Source: Oricola indica (GTDB lineage: Bacteria; Pseudomonadota; Alphaproteobacteria; Rhizobiales; Rhizobiaceae). From it: 64,000 bases of DNA. Positions 1 through 9,481 of the stretch are shown here, piece after piece. The stretch is taken from positions 186,001 to 250,000 of the forward strand of contig NZ_JAINFJ010000003.1 in assembly GCF_019966595.1 (NCBI RefSeq), written 5' to 3'. How positions within the stretch are numbered: position 1 is the stretch's first letter; each line of letters starts with the position of its first letter. The position numbers were made by a program, and so were the translations under genes. A model generated the notes under the pieces. It did no database searches and had not been told where the DNA came from. It saw only the letters and a list, made by a program, of their open reading frames with translations.

Positions 1-185
1 CAGGGCGAAATACGCGCCGCGGAATGATCCCCAAAAGGGGTTTCGAATCATCTAGAATCGTCAAGCGGAAAAAATAAATATTCCGAGTTTGTGCACCGGC
101 TGTGAATCACGGGCGTGAAGCGCAATGCGTTCCCATCACCCGGGGATCAGAAGCTATAGGTGAGCCCCCAAGGCAGGAGACGCTA
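1..185. other. Leader region upstream of dnaB
   Basis: No gene is visible here. A short hairpin (CCCC, AAAA, GGGG at 29-40, followed by TTT) may be the terminator of a gene left of the window. An AT-rich stretch at 68-85 could belong to the dnaB promoter. The reading frame of dnaB stays open up to 102, but that extension has no ribosome site and reads as non-coding. Confidence 0.4.
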
Positions 186-1685
186 ATGGCTGACGCAGCC
201 CTTAAATTCGACGACGACACCAATTCGGGCGGCGAGCTGTATCGAGAGGCTCCCAACAATATAGAGGCGGAGCAGGCCCTTCTCGGCGCGATCCTCGTCA
301 ACAACGACGCCTTCTACCGGGTTTCCGATTTCCTGAAGCCGGAACATTTCTACGAGCCGTTGCATCGCCAGATCTACGCCGTTGCGGCCGACCAGATTCG
401 CATGGGCAAAATCTCCAATCCGGTGACGATCAAGACCTTCCTGCCGTCCGAGGAGAAACTGGGCGATATCACCGTCTCGCAATATCTCGCTCGCCTTGCC
501 GCCGAAGCCGTCACGATCATCAACGCCGAAGACTATGGACGCGCGATCTACGATCTCGCAACGCGCCGTGCGCTGATCGGCATTGGCGAGGACATGGTCA
601 ACATCGCCTTCGACGCGCCGGTGGAAATGGCCCCGCAGCACCAGATCGAGGACGCCGAACGCCGGCTGTTCGAACTGGCGGAGACCGGCCGCTATGACGG
701 CGGGTTCCAGCCCTTCACCGACGCGGTTCGAATCGCCATCGACATGGCCAACGCCGCCTTCCAGCGCGACGGCCACCTGTCCGGCATTTCGACCGGCATC
801 AATGCCCTGGACGCGCGCATGGGCGGGTTGCAGCCATCCGACCTTATCATCCTCGCCGGACGCCCGGGCATGGGCAAGACATCGCTTGCCACCAACATCG
901 CCTTCAACATCGCCAATGCGTTTCACGGCGAGCAGCAGTCCGACGGTTCGGTCAAGGCCGTCGATGGCGGCGTGGTCGGCTTCTACTCGCTGGAAATGTC
1001 GTCCGAACAGCTGGCGACGCGTATCATTTCCGAGCAGACCGAAATCTCCTCCTCCAAGATCCGCCGCGGCGAGATCACCGAAAGCGACTTCGAGAAACTG
1101 GTCGCCTGCTCCAACATGATGCAGCGCTTGCCCCTCTATATCGACCAGACAGGCGGTATCTCCATCGCCCAGCTCGCTGCACGCGCGCGGCGCCTGAAGC
1201 GCCAGCGCGGCCTCGACGTGATGGTGATCGACTACGTTCAGCTGATGACCGGTTCGTCCGCCAAGGCCAGCCAGAACCGCGTGCAGGAAATCACGGAGAT
1301 CACGACCGGGCTCAAGGCGCTGGCGAAGGAACTCAACGTACCGATCATCGCTCTGTCCCAGCTGTCGCGTCAGGTGGAAAGCCGCGACGACAAGCGACCG
1401 CAGCTTTCAGACCTGCGTGAATCGGGGTCCATCGAGCAGGACGCCGACGTCGTGATGTTCGTCTACCGCGAGGAATATTATCTCAAGAACAAGGAACCGA
1501 AGCCCGGCACCGAGGAATATGTGGCCTGGGAAGGCGAGTTGGCCGAAGCCATGGGCAAGGCCGAAGTGATTATCGCCAAGCAGCGCCATGGCCCGACGGG
1601 CTCCGTGCCGCTCGGCTTCCAGGCCGAATTCACGCGTTTCTCCGACCTTGCTTACGAAGACCGCCTGCCGGAACGGTTCGAGTAG
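186..1685 (+). CDS. dnaB: Replicative DNA helicase DnaB
   Basis: Hexameric 5'-3' helicase that unwinds DNA at the replication fork and recruits primase. The 499-residue length is usual for the family. An N-terminal DnaB domain (starting PNNIEAEQALLGA) is followed by the RecA-like C-terminal domain with Walker A GRPGMGKT at about residues 225-232, the FYSLEMS motif, and the helicase motifs VIDYVQLM and ALSQLSRQVE. The start at 186 is chosen because AGGAG lies about 7 bases upstream; the ATG at 102 has no such site. The next gene, alr, begins 2 bases after the stop, and radA follows, a common rhizobial order. Confidence 0.97.
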   Translation: MADAALKFDDDTNSGGELYREAPNNIEAEQALLGAILVNNDAFYRVSDFLKPEHFYEPLHRQIYAVAADQIRMGKISNPVTIKTFLPSEEKLGDITVSQYLARLAAEAVTIINAEDYGRAIYDLATRRALIGIGEDMVNIAFDAPVEMAPQHQIEDAERRLFELAETGRYDGGFQPFTDAVRIAIDMANAAFQRDGHLSGISTGINALDARMGGLQPSDLIILAGRPGMGKTSLATNIAFNIANAFHGEQQSDGSVKAVDGGVVGFYSLEMSSEQLATRIISEQTEISSSKIRRGEITESDFEKLVACSNMMQRLPLYIDQTGGISIAQLAARARRLKRQRGLDVMVIDYVQLMTGSSAKASQNRVQEITEITTGLKALAKELNVPIIALSQLSRQVESRDDKRPQLSDLRESGSIEQDADVVMFVYREEYYLKNKEPKPGTEEYVAWEGELAEAMGKAEVIIAKQRHGPTGSVPLGFQAEFTRFSDLAYEDRLPERFE

Positions 1686-1687
1686 CC

Positions 1688-2845
1688 GTGCAGGTCACCT
1701 CAACCGGAGCGGATCCGCGTCTCGCAGGCGCGCGCCTGACCATCGATCTGGACGCGCTCGTGGCCAATTGGCGCGACCTGTCGGCGCGCTCCCGCCCTGC
1801 CAAATGCGCCGCCGTCGTCAAGGCCGACGCCTACGGGCTGGGTGTGGAGCATGTCGTTCCAGTGCTGACGAAGGCCGGGTGCGAGACGTTTTTCGTCGCG
1901 CTTCCGGAGGAAGGCGTGGCCGTGCGCCGGATCGCGCCAAAGGCCGATATCTTCATCCTCAACGGCGTCCACGCGCAATCGGCGGCGACGATGGTCGAGG
2001 CCAGCCTGATTCCCGTCCTCTCGGGCATCGAGCAGATCGAATTGTGGGCGCGGTTCTGCCGCGAACGCTGGCTGCACGCGCCCTGCGCAATCGGCGTCGA
2101 CACCGGCATGAACCGGCTTGGCCTGACCGTCGAGGAAGCCTTGGCCTTCCGTGCCCGCAATATCGCCGACCATCTCGTTTCGCCGGTGCTGGTGATGAGC
2201 CACCTGGCTTGTGGCGACGCGCCGGACCATCCGCTCAACAAGAAGCAACGCGAATCTTTTCAGCGGGTTGCGGCAGCTTTTGATGATATCGATTCAAGCC
2301 TCGCCAATTCGGCCGGTATTTTCCTCGGCGACGGTTTTCTCTTCGATGTGACGCGCCCAGGCATCGCGCTGTATGGCGGGCGGGCGTCGGGCACCGGGGA
2401 AAATCCGGTGCGCCCGGTGGTGAGCCTGCATGCGCGCATCGCGCAAATACGGCAGGTATCGAAGGGCGAGACCGTCTCCTATGGCGCGACGCAGACGCTT
2501 GCGCGCGACAGCAGGATCGCGACCGTGTCTGTCGGCTATGCGGACGGCTATCCGCGCGCGGGATCAGGCGCCGGCGTGCCCTTGCGCGAAGCCGTCACCG
2601 ACGGACAATCCGGCTTCATCGGCGGCCGTCGCGTTCCGCTGGTCGGCCGGATCACCATGGACCTGACGCTCTTCGACGTCACCGATGTGGACGAGGAATC
2701 GCTCGCCGAAGGCTGGATCGAGCTGATCGGCCCAAACATTCCTTTGGACGAAGCGGCGCAAGTGGCCGGAACCATCGGCTACGAACTTCTCACCAGCCTC
2801 GGCAAACGCTATGAGCGGCGTTATCTGAAGTCCGCCGACGCCTGA
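1688..2845 (+). CDS. alr: Alanine racemase
   Basis: PLP enzyme that interconverts L- and D-alanine, supplying D-Ala for peptidoglycan. The 385-residue protein has the PLP lysine in VVKADAYGLG (Lys45), the N-terminal TIM-barrel and the C-terminal beta domain with the catalytic-tyrosine motif VSYGAT and VGYADGYPR. It begins with GTG 2 bases after the dnaB stop, so it is probably translationally coupled. Several Alphaproteobacteria carry a second catabolic racemase (DadX). The position next to dnaB and radA favours the housekeeping Alr. Confidence 0.95.
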   Translation: MQVTSTGADPRLAGARLTIDLDALVANWRDLSARSRPAKCAAVVKADAYGLGVEHVVPVLTKAGCETFFVALPEEGVAVRRIAPKADIFILNGVHAQSAATMVEASLIPVLSGIEQIELWARFCRERWLHAPCAIGVDTGMNRLGLTVEEALAFRARNIADHLVSPVLVMSHLACGDAPDHPLNKKQRESFQRVAAAFDDIDSSLANSAGIFLGDGFLFDVTRPGIALYGGRASGTGENPVRPVVSLHARIAQIRQVSKGETVSYGATQTLARDSRIATVSVGYADGYPRAGSGAGVPLREAVTDGQSGFIGGRRVPLVGRITMDLTLFDVTDVDEESLAEGWIELIGPNIPLDEAAQVAGTIGYELLTSLGKRYERRYLKSADA

Positions 2846-2864
2846 TTCCCGGAAAGCCGACTGC

Positions 2865-4274
2865 TTGGCCAAGGTCCGCACCCAATTCATCTGCCAGAAC
2901 TGCGGCACCGTGCATGCCCGCTGGGCGGGCAAGTGCGATTCCTGCGGCGAATGGAACACAATCGTCGAGGAGGATCCGTCCGGCGGTATCGGCGGCGGTC
3001 CGGGGCGCCAGCCCAAGAACAAGGGCCGCGCGGTCGCGCTGACGACGCTGTCCGGCGATATCGAGGACGCCCCGCGCATCCTGACCGGCATTCCCGAACT
3101 CGACCGCGTCACCGGCGGCGGCATCGTGCGCGGTTCGGCTCTGCTGGTGGGCGGCGATCCGGGGATCGGCAAATCGACGCTTCTCATGCAGGCTGCCGCG
3201 GCGCTTTCCCGCAACGGACATAAGGTTATCTACGTGTCCGGCGAGGAAGCGGTCGCGCAGGTGCGGCTGCGCGCGCAACGGCTTGGCGCAGCGGACACCG
3301 ACGTCATGCTGGCCGCCGAGACCAATGTGGAAGACATTCTCGCCACGCTGGCGCTCGAGCAGCGGCCCGACCTCGTCATTCTCGATTCCGTGCAGACGCT
3401 GTGGACGGATGCGGCGGAATCGGCGCCGGGCACGGTAACGCAGGTGCGCGCGGCATCGCAATCGATGATCCGATACGCCAAGTCGACCGGCGCGGCCGTT
3501 ATTCTTGTCGGCCACGTCACCAAGGAAGGCCAGATCGCCGGGCCGCGCGTGGTCGAGCACATGGTCGATGGCGTTCTCTATTTCGAGGGCGAAGGCGGCC
3601 ATCACTATCGCATCCTGCGCACCGTGAAGAACCGTTTCGGGCCGACCGACGAGATTGGCGTGTTCGAGATGGGATCAGGCGGGCTGCGCGAGGTGTCGAA
3701 CCCGTCGGAGCTGTTCCTCGGCGAACGCAACGAAAGCGCGCCGGGCGCCGCGGTTTTTGCCGGTATGGAAGGCACGCGGCCTGTGCTGGTGGAAATCCAG
3801 GCGCTGGTCGCCCCCTCCTCTCTCGGTACACCGCGCCGCGCAGTCGTCGGCTGGGATTCGGCGCGGCTATCGATGATCATCGCGGTGCTGGAAGCCCATT
3901 GCGGTATTCGCCTTGGTCAGCACGACGTTTACCTCAACGTGGCGGGCGGATATCGCATATCCGAACCCGCCGCGGATATCGCCGTCGCGGCAGCGCTGGT
4001 CTCTTCCCTTGCCGGACTTGCCCTGCCGTCCGATTGCGTTTATTTCGGCGAAGTCAGCCTCTCGGGCGCAATCAGGCCTGTCGCACATGCCGCGCAACGC
4101 CTGAAAGAGGCCGAAAAGCTGGGATTCAAGTCCGCCGTAATGCCAAAAGGCAGTCAAGATGTTCCCGAGGCCAGCAAGCAGAGCTCTGTCGAGATCGCGG
4201 CTCTTCCCGATCTCGTTGCACGCATTGCCGGCGGAACTGTTTTGACTCGCGAGCGCGACGAGGACGATATTTAG
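2865..4274 (+). CDS. radA: DNA repair protein RadA
   Basis: RecA-related ATPase that promotes branch migration during recombinational repair. An N-terminal four-cysteine zinc finger (Cys10, 13, 24, 27) is followed by Walker A GGDPGIGKST at 96-105, the RadA-specific KNRFG motif near residue 255, and a Lon-protease-like C-terminal domain. Its 469 residues match the family. The start is TTG, the only good in-frame start before the zinc finger. It is the third gene of the dnaB-alr-radA run. Confidence 0.96.
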   Translation: MAKVRTQFICQNCGTVHARWAGKCDSCGEWNTIVEEDPSGGIGGGPGRQPKNKGRAVALTTLSGDIEDAPRILTGIPELDRVTGGGIVRGSALLVGGDPGIGKSTLLMQAAAALSRNGHKVIYVSGEEAVAQVRLRAQRLGAADTDVMLAAETNVEDILATLALEQRPDLVILDSVQTLWTDAAESAPGTVTQVRAASQSMIRYAKSTGAAVILVGHVTKEGQIAGPRVVEHMVDGVLYFEGEGGHHYRILRTVKNRFGPTDEIGVFEMGSGGLREVSNPSELFLGERNESAPGAAVFAGMEGTRPVLVEIQALVAPSSLGTPRRAVVGWDSARLSMIIAVLEAHCGIRLGQHDVYLNVAGGYRISEPAADIAVAAALVSSLAGLALPSDCVYFGEVSLSGAIRPVAHAAQRLKEAEKLGFKSAVMPKGSQDVPEASKQSSVEIAALPDLVARIAGGTVLTRERDEDDI

Positions 4275-4357
4275 TGGCGCGCAAGCGTCGGGGACAAACA
4301 CGGCACGCGATCGGGTCAGGGGCCCAATAAACGCGTCTGCTTCGGAGACCAGAATTC

Positions 4358-4882
4358 ATGCCCATTACCCTGCTTGACGGCCTCTTGCTGGGTCTGACGC
4401 TCGTTTCAGCGGTTCTTGCAATGGTTCGCGGCCTTTCACGCGAACTGCTCTCGATCGTTTCCTGGGGCGTCGCCGCTGTGGTCGCCTTCTTGTTCTACAA
4501 ACAGGCGGCGCCGCTGGTGCAACCCTATGTCGATCATGAACTCATCGCCCAGCTCGTCGCCGGCGGACTGATCTTCCTGGTGACGCTGATCGTGGTGACC
4601 ATCATCACGATGCGCATCGCGGACCTGATCATCGACAGCCGTATCGGGCCGCTCGACCGTACGCTCGGTTTCGTGTTCGGCGCGGCGCGCGGGGTCCTGA
4701 TCGCGGCTGTTGCCGTGTGGTTCCTCGGCTTCTTCGTCGGTGACCGGGAAATCGCCTGGATCGAAGGCGCGAAATCGAAACCGTTCCTCGATTCGCTGGC
4801 GCAAAGCATCGTCAACATGTTGCCGGAAGATCTCGATAACATCATCCCGGGCGGAGACAACGCGGACAGCACCGAGGCATGA
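4358..4882 (+). CDS. cvpA: CvpA family inner-membrane protein
   Basis: A 174-residue protein with about four hydrophobic helices and a charged C-terminus, in the position and of the size of CvpA (colicin V production protein). In enterobacteria CvpA is needed for colicin V export and has been linked to envelope stress resistance; its molecular role here is unknown. Its stop overlaps the purF start in an ATGA tetranucleotide, the classical cvpA-purF arrangement, so the two are very likely co-translated. Confidence 0.9.
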   Translation: MPITLLDGLLLGLTLVSAVLAMVRGLSRELLSIVSWGVAAVVAFLFYKQAAPLVQPYVDHELIAQLVAGGLIFLVTLIVVTIITMRIADLIIDSRIGPLDRTLGFVFGAARGVLIAAVAVWFLGFFVGDREIAWIEGAKSKPFLDSLAQSIVNMLPEDLDNIIPGGDNADSTEA

Positions 4883-6342
4883 CCTTGACCGACGCAGTCA
4901 CGGCGGAAGCCGACGACCATTTCCATGACGAATGCGGCGTGTTCGGCATTTTCGGACGCGCCGATGCGGCCTCCTTCGTGGCGCTCGGACTGCACGCCTT
5001 GCAGCATCGCGGCCAGGATGCGGCGGGCATCGTCACTTTCGACGGTTCGCAATTCCACGCGGAACGCCATGTCGGCCTGATCGGCGACAATTTCACGAAA
5101 GCCTCGGTCATCGCCCGTCTCGACGGCGACCGCGCGATTGGCCATACGCGTTATCCGACGACAGGCGACACCGGCCTTCGCAACGTCCAGCCCTTTTTCG
5201 CGGAACTCGAATCGGGCGGCCTCGCCCTCGCCCATAACGGCAACGTCACCAACGCGATGACCGTGCAGCGCGAGTTGCAGCGGGCTGGCGCGATCTTCTC
5301 GTCGACCTCGGATACGGAGACGCTGTTGCATCTCGTCGCCGTCAGTCCCGAGAAGGACCTGCTCTCGAAGTTCATCGACGCGGTGAAGAAACTCGAAGGC
5401 GCCTATTCGTTCGTGGCCCTGTCGTCGAAGAAGATGATCGGCTGCCGCGACCCGCAGGGCATTCGCCCGCTCGTTCTCGGCGATCTCGACGGGTCATGGA
5501 TCCTCGCGTCCGAGACATGCGCGCTCGACATCATGGGCGCGCGCTACGTTCGCGACGTCAAGCCGGGCGAACTGGTGGTGGTGACCGAAACCGGCATCAC
5601 CAGCCATTTCCCCTTCGAGCCGCAAAAGCCCCGTTTCTGTGTGTTCGAGTATGTCTATTTCGCGCGGCCGGACTCCTATATCGAAGGACGCAACGTCTAC
5701 GAAGCACGCAAGCAGATCGGCGTCGAACTCGCGAAGGAAAACGTCGTCGAAGCCGATATCGTCGTGCCCGTGCCCGATTCCGGCGTGCCGGCGGCTATCG
5801 GTTATGCCCAGGAAGCGGGCCTGCCCTTCGAACTCGGCATCATCCGCAACCACTATGTTGGGCGCACCTTTATCCAGCCGACCGACGCGATCCGCCACAT
5901 GGGCGTGAAGCTGAAGCACAATGCGAACCGGCACTATATCGAGGGCAAGCGCGTGATCCTCGTCGACGATTCCATCGTCCGCGGCACGACCAGCCAGAAA
6001 ATCGTGCAGATGGTGCGCGAAGCCGGTGCGAAGGAAGTGCATATGCGCATCGCCTCTCCGCCGACGGTTTCGTCCTGCTATTACGGCGTGAACACGCCGG
6101 AAACCAACAAGCTGCTCGCCTCGCGCATGAGCGTCGATGAAATGGCCGACTTCATTCGCGTCGACTCCCTCGGCTTCCTGTCGATCGACGGGCTCTACCG
6201 CGCGGTCGGTGAATCCGCCCGTGACGCCGAACAGCCGCAATTCTGCGACGCCTGCTTCACCGGCGCCTATCCGACCCGGCTGCTCGACCGCGACGGCACA
6301 GACAATGTCCGCCAGCTTTCGATCCTGGCCGGCGGAAACTGA
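4879..6342 (+). CDS. purF: Amidophosphoribosyltransferase
   Basis: First committed enzyme of purine synthesis; it transfers the glutamine amide to PRPP to give phosphoribosylamine. The 487-residue protein carries a short propeptide ahead of the nucleophile Cys19 (CGVFGIFG), the N-terminal Ntn glutaminase domain, and a C-terminal phosphoribosyltransferase domain with the PRPP loop VILVDDSIVRGTT near residue 360. The propeptide and the spaced cysteines in the C-terminal part are typical of the B. subtilis-type enzyme, which is processed and carries an Fe-S cluster. It overlaps cvpA by 4 bases. Confidence 0.97.
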   Translation: MTLTDAVTAEADDHFHDECGVFGIFGRADAASFVALGLHALQHRGQDAAGIVTFDGSQFHAERHVGLIGDNFTKASVIARLDGDRAIGHTRYPTTGDTGLRNVQPFFAELESGGLALAHNGNVTNAMTVQRELQRAGAIFSSTSDTETLLHLVAVSPEKDLLSKFIDAVKKLEGAYSFVALSSKKMIGCRDPQGIRPLVLGDLDGSWILASETCALDIMGARYVRDVKPGELVVVTETGITSHFPFEPQKPRFCVFEYVYFARPDSYIEGRNVYEARKQIGVELAKENVVEADIVVPVPDSGVPAAIGYAQEAGLPFELGIIRNHYVGRTFIQPTDAIRHMGVKLKHNANRHYIEGKRVILVDDSIVRGTTSQKIVQMVREAGAKEVHMRIASPPTVSSCYYGVNTPETNKLLASRMSVDEMADFIRVDSLGFLSIDGLYRAVGESARDAEQPQFCDACFTGAYPTRLLDRDGTDNVRQLSILAGGN

Positions 6343-6358
6343 TCTCCGAACGAGCGAT

Positions 6359-7108
6359 ATGATGGATATGAAACCCGACCTCTCCGGCCGCCTGGCCCTC
6401 GTGACCGGCGCGTCTCGCGGCATCGGCCGCGAAATCGCATTGCAGATGGCGGCTCTCGGTGCTCACGTTATCGCCGTCGCGCGGACCGCCGGCGGGCTGG
6501 AGGAACTCGACGACGAAATCAGGGCCGGTGGCGGCGAAGCAACGCTGGTCCCCCTCGATTTGAGGGATTTCGACGGGATCGACCGGCTCGGCGGTGCGAT
6601 TCACGAGCGCTGGGGAAAACTCGACATCCTGGTCGCCAATGCCGCGATCCTCGGACCGATCTCGCCGATTGGCCATATCAAGGCGAAGGATTTCGATCAG
6701 GTGATGGCGATCAACGTCACCGCGACATGGCGGCTGATGCGCACGACCGATCCGCTGCTGCGCGAATCCGATGCCGGTCGCGTGATCGTCATGTCGTCCG
6801 GCTCCGCTCACAGCTGCAAACCGTTCTGGGGCGCTTATTCGGCCTCGAAGGCGACCGTCGAGGCACTGGCGCGGACATGGGCCGCCGAAGCGCAAAACAC
6901 GCCGCTGCGCATCAACAGCGTCAATCCCGGCGCGACGCGCACGAAAATGCGTGCGCAAGCGATGCCGGGAGAAGATCCCGAAACGCTGCCCACCGCCGCG
7001 GAGATCGCTTCGAAGATCGTTCCGCTTGCAGGATCCGGCATTACCGAGACCGGAAAATTCTGGGACGCGCCTACCGAAAAGTGGCTGGATTATATCCGGC
7101 CGGCCTGA
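6359..7108 (+). CDS. SDR family oxidoreductase
   Basis: Classical short-chain dehydrogenase of about 249 residues. It has the NAD(P)-binding motif TGASRGIG near residue 17, NAA near 93, a catalytic Ser (SSGSAH) and YSASK with the catalytic Tyr and Lys. The substrate cannot be told. It starts 16 bases after purF, and an SDR following purF is common in rhizobia, though a purine role is not established. Three ATGs (6359, 6362, 6368) are possible starts. Confidence 0.9.
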   Translation: MMDMKPDLSGRLALVTGASRGIGREIALQMAALGAHVIAVARTAGGLEELDDEIRAGGGEATLVPLDLRDFDGIDRLGGAIHERWGKLDILVANAAILGPISPIGHIKAKDFDQVMAINVTATWRLMRTTDPLLRESDAGRVIVMSSGSAHSCKPFWGAYSASKATVEALARTWAAEAQNTPLRINSVNPGATRTKMRAQAMPGEDPETLPTAAEIASKIVPLAGSGITETGKFWDAPTEKWLDYIRPA

Positions 7109-7122
7109 GGCGAGATCGCTGA

Positions 7123-7140
7123 AAGCTCGAATTCGAGCTT
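7123..7140. repeat. Perfect 18-bp palindrome after the SDR gene
   Basis: AAGCTCGAATTCGAGCTT is its own reverse complement. It sits 15 bases after the SDR stop and is followed by an AT-rich stretch with five Ts at 7154-7158. It could end the purF-SDR transcript or be an operator for the next gene. Confidence 0.5.
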
Positions 7141-7242
7141 GAAACACCTATATTTTTAACGATTGACCTATGGTGAGCAACCGCTATCGTTTTTTACGAA
7201 AGCGGGCGGGAAGATCCGCGTACATTCTCCGGGAGGAGCCAT

Positions 7243-9477
7243 ATGGGACTGGTTATCGCCTTGATCGTCGCGGTTTTGGCCGCCGGGCTGATCGCCGCTG
7301 CACTATACGAGACCTTTACACGCGGGATCAGATTCCGGCAGGCGCTGTATTTTGCGCCGCTGAAACTGCTCTACCGCATAGACACGCGCGCCATTCGCCA
7401 CGCGCATGCATCCGGCCGTCCGGTTATCTACGTGATTTGCGAGCAATCGAAGCTCGACCCCGTGATTTGCCAGGCGATCCTGCCGGAAGACACGTTGCAT
7501 GTTCTCGACCCGGAATCCGCGACCAGTTGGCTGGTCCAGACCTTCCGGACCCTCGCCAAGTCGGTCGTCTTCGACAAGGAACACATGGTGACGAACCGCC
7601 GCCTCGTCCGTCATCTCAAGGGCAAGGGGCGCATGGCCGTCTATCTGCCCGACGCGGTGGAACCGGACGCGGCCGGGATGCGGCTTTATCGGGCGGTGAC
7701 CCTGCTTGCGCGCAAGTCGAATGCGCAAGTCGTGCCGATCTTTGTGCGGAACAGCCGGTTCCTTCCCTCCTCCTTCACGCCGGCCTCCATGGCGCCGCGC
7801 AAGCTGCTTCCAAAGCTCGTCGTCCACGCGCTGCCCGCCGAGCGAATCGACACGCTGGTCGAAAAGGCCGGACGCCGCTTCGTCACGCCGCCCAACGCCC
7901 TGTTCGACCACATGGCGCGTGTGCGCTACGAGGCGACGAATTACTCCGTTGGCCTGTTCGAGGCCTTCGTGGAGGCGGCGCGGACATATGGTCCCAAGCG
8001 AGTCATCCTCGAGGATACCGTCACGGGATCACTCTCCTACAAGATGATGCTGATCGGCGCGCGGGTACTCGGCAAGCGATTCATCGCCATGTCGAAACGC
8101 GGCGAAGCGATGGGGATTCTCCTGCCCAACGCAAATGGCGTCGTCGTCACCTTCCTGGCGCTGCAAACGGCTGGCCGGGTCGCCGCGATGCTGAACTATT
8201 CCGCCGGCGCGGCGAATATCGTTTCCGCGATCAATACGGCGAAGATCAGCACCGTGCTGTCGTCACGCGTCTTCATCGAAAAGGCTGAACTGCAGACGAT
8301 CGTGGACGCGATCGAGGCAAACGGCACGACAATCATCTGGCTCGAAGATGTCCGTCAGACCGTGACAACCATGGAGAAACTCTCCGCGGCGCTGCAGTGG
8401 ACGCGTCCGCTGGTCGCCGTCGATCCGGAAGAGCCCGCGGTCATTCTGTTCACATCGGGCTCGGAAGGAACGCCGAAGGGTGTTGTGCTGTCGCATCACA
8501 ATCTGCGCGCCAATGCCGCGCAGGCGGAATCGCGTTTCTCGATTTCGGTCGAGGACACGCTGTTCAACGTGTTGCCCGTCTTCCATTCCTTCGGGCTTCT
8601 TGGCGGTACGATCCTGCCGCTTCTCTATGGCGTTCGGCTGTTCCTCTACCCCTCGCCGCTGCATTACAAACTCATCCCCGCCGCGGCGGCCAAGGTGCGC
8701 CCGACCATCATGTTCGGGACAGACACATTCCTGATGGGCTATGCGCGAACCGCCAAGGATACCGATTTCGAGAGCCTGCGTTTTGTCGTGGCGGGTGCGG
8801 AGGCGGTGAAGGCACAGACGCGCGACCTCTATCGCGACCGTTTCGGCTGCCGGGTTCTGGAAGGGTTCGGCATGACCGAAGCCTCGCCCGTCGTCGCCGC
8901 CAACACTTGCTCGCAGGACCGTCCAGGCACGGTCGGCCGGTTGTTCCCCGGCATATCGGTACGCATCGAGCCTGTTGAAGGTATCGACGAAGGCGGCCGC
9001 CTCTGGGTCAATGGACCGAATGTCATGCTCGGATACATGAAGGCCGATCGGCCCGGCGAGTTGCAACCGCTTTCCGACAAATGGCACGATTCCGGCGATA
9101 TCGTCGCGATCGACCGGGAGGGCTATGTCGCGGTGCGTGGCAGGGCGAAGCGTTTCGCCAAGATCGGCGGCGAAATGGTGTCGCTCGGCGCGGTCGAGAT
9201 GCTCGTCCAGTCCCTGTGGCCGGAGGACCAGCATGCGGCGGTTTCCGTGCCCGACCGTCGCAAGGGCGAACGCATCGTGCTGGCAACAACGAAGAAGGAT
9301 CCGGACAAGAAGGAAGTCGTCGCCTACGGCAAGCGCAACGGGGTGACCGAACTCATGCTGCCTTCGGAGATCCTTCCCTTCCCGGATATCCCCGTTCTCG
9401 GTTCCGGCAAGGTCGATTACGTGACGACGCTGAAGCGCATCGAGCAGAAGCTGGGGAACAAGGACAAGGCGGCCTGA
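7243..9477 (+). CDS. Aas-like acyl-CoA/acyl-ACP ligase with degenerate acyltransferase domain
   Basis: Two-domain protein of 744 residues. After an N-terminal membrane helix (about residues 3-22), residues about 40-220 align by eye with a PlsC-type acyltransferase. The usual His-X4-Asp motif reads EQSKLD (Glu67 where His is expected), and the PEG motif reads PDA. The rest is an adenylate-forming ligase with TSGSEGTPKGV near residue 404, GFGMTEASPV and the hinge region VRGRAKRFAKIGGE. Bacterial Aas proteins re-acylate lysophospholipids. Here the ligase looks intact and the acyltransferase does not. A strong GGAGG precedes the start. It converges with pssA and psd, two phospholipid genes. Confidence 0.85.
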   Translation: MGLVIALIVAVLAAGLIAAALYETFTRGIRFRQALYFAPLKLLYRIDTRAIRHAHASGRPVIYVICEQSKLDPVICQAILPEDTLHVLDPESATSWLVQTFRTLAKSVVFDKEHMVTNRRLVRHLKGKGRMAVYLPDAVEPDAAGMRLYRAVTLLARKSNAQVVPIFVRNSRFLPSSFTPASMAPRKLLPKLVVHALPAERIDTLVEKAGRRFVTPPNALFDHMARVRYEATNYSVGLFEAFVEAARTYGPKRVILEDTVTGSLSYKMMLIGARVLGKRFIAMSKRGEAMGILLPNANGVVVTFLALQTAGRVAAMLNYSAGAANIVSAINTAKISTVLSSRVFIEKAELQTIVDAIEANGTTIIWLEDVRQTVTTMEKLSAALQWTRPLVAVDPEEPAVILFTSGSEGTPKGVVLSHHNLRANAAQAESRFSISVEDTLFNVLPVFHSFGLLGGTILPLLYGVRLFLYPSPLHYKLIPAAAAKVRPTIMFGTDTFLMGYARTAKDTDFESLRFVVAGAEAVKAQTRDLYRDRFGCRVLEGFGMTEASPVVAANTCSQDRPGTVGRLFPGISVRIEPVEGIDEGGRLWVNGPNVMLGYMKADRPGELQPLSDKWHDSGDIVAIDREGYVAVRGRAKRFAKIGGEMVSLGAVEMLVQSLWPEDQHAAVSVPDRRKGERIVLATTKKDPDKKEVVAYGKRNGVTELMLPSEILPFPDIPVLGSGKVDYVTTLKRIEQKLGNKDKAA

Positions 9478-9481
9478 GGGT

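Noticed and set aside
102-185. Longer start for DnaB
   Set aside because: The 28 extra residues do not look like a DnaB N-terminus and there is no ribosome site at 102.
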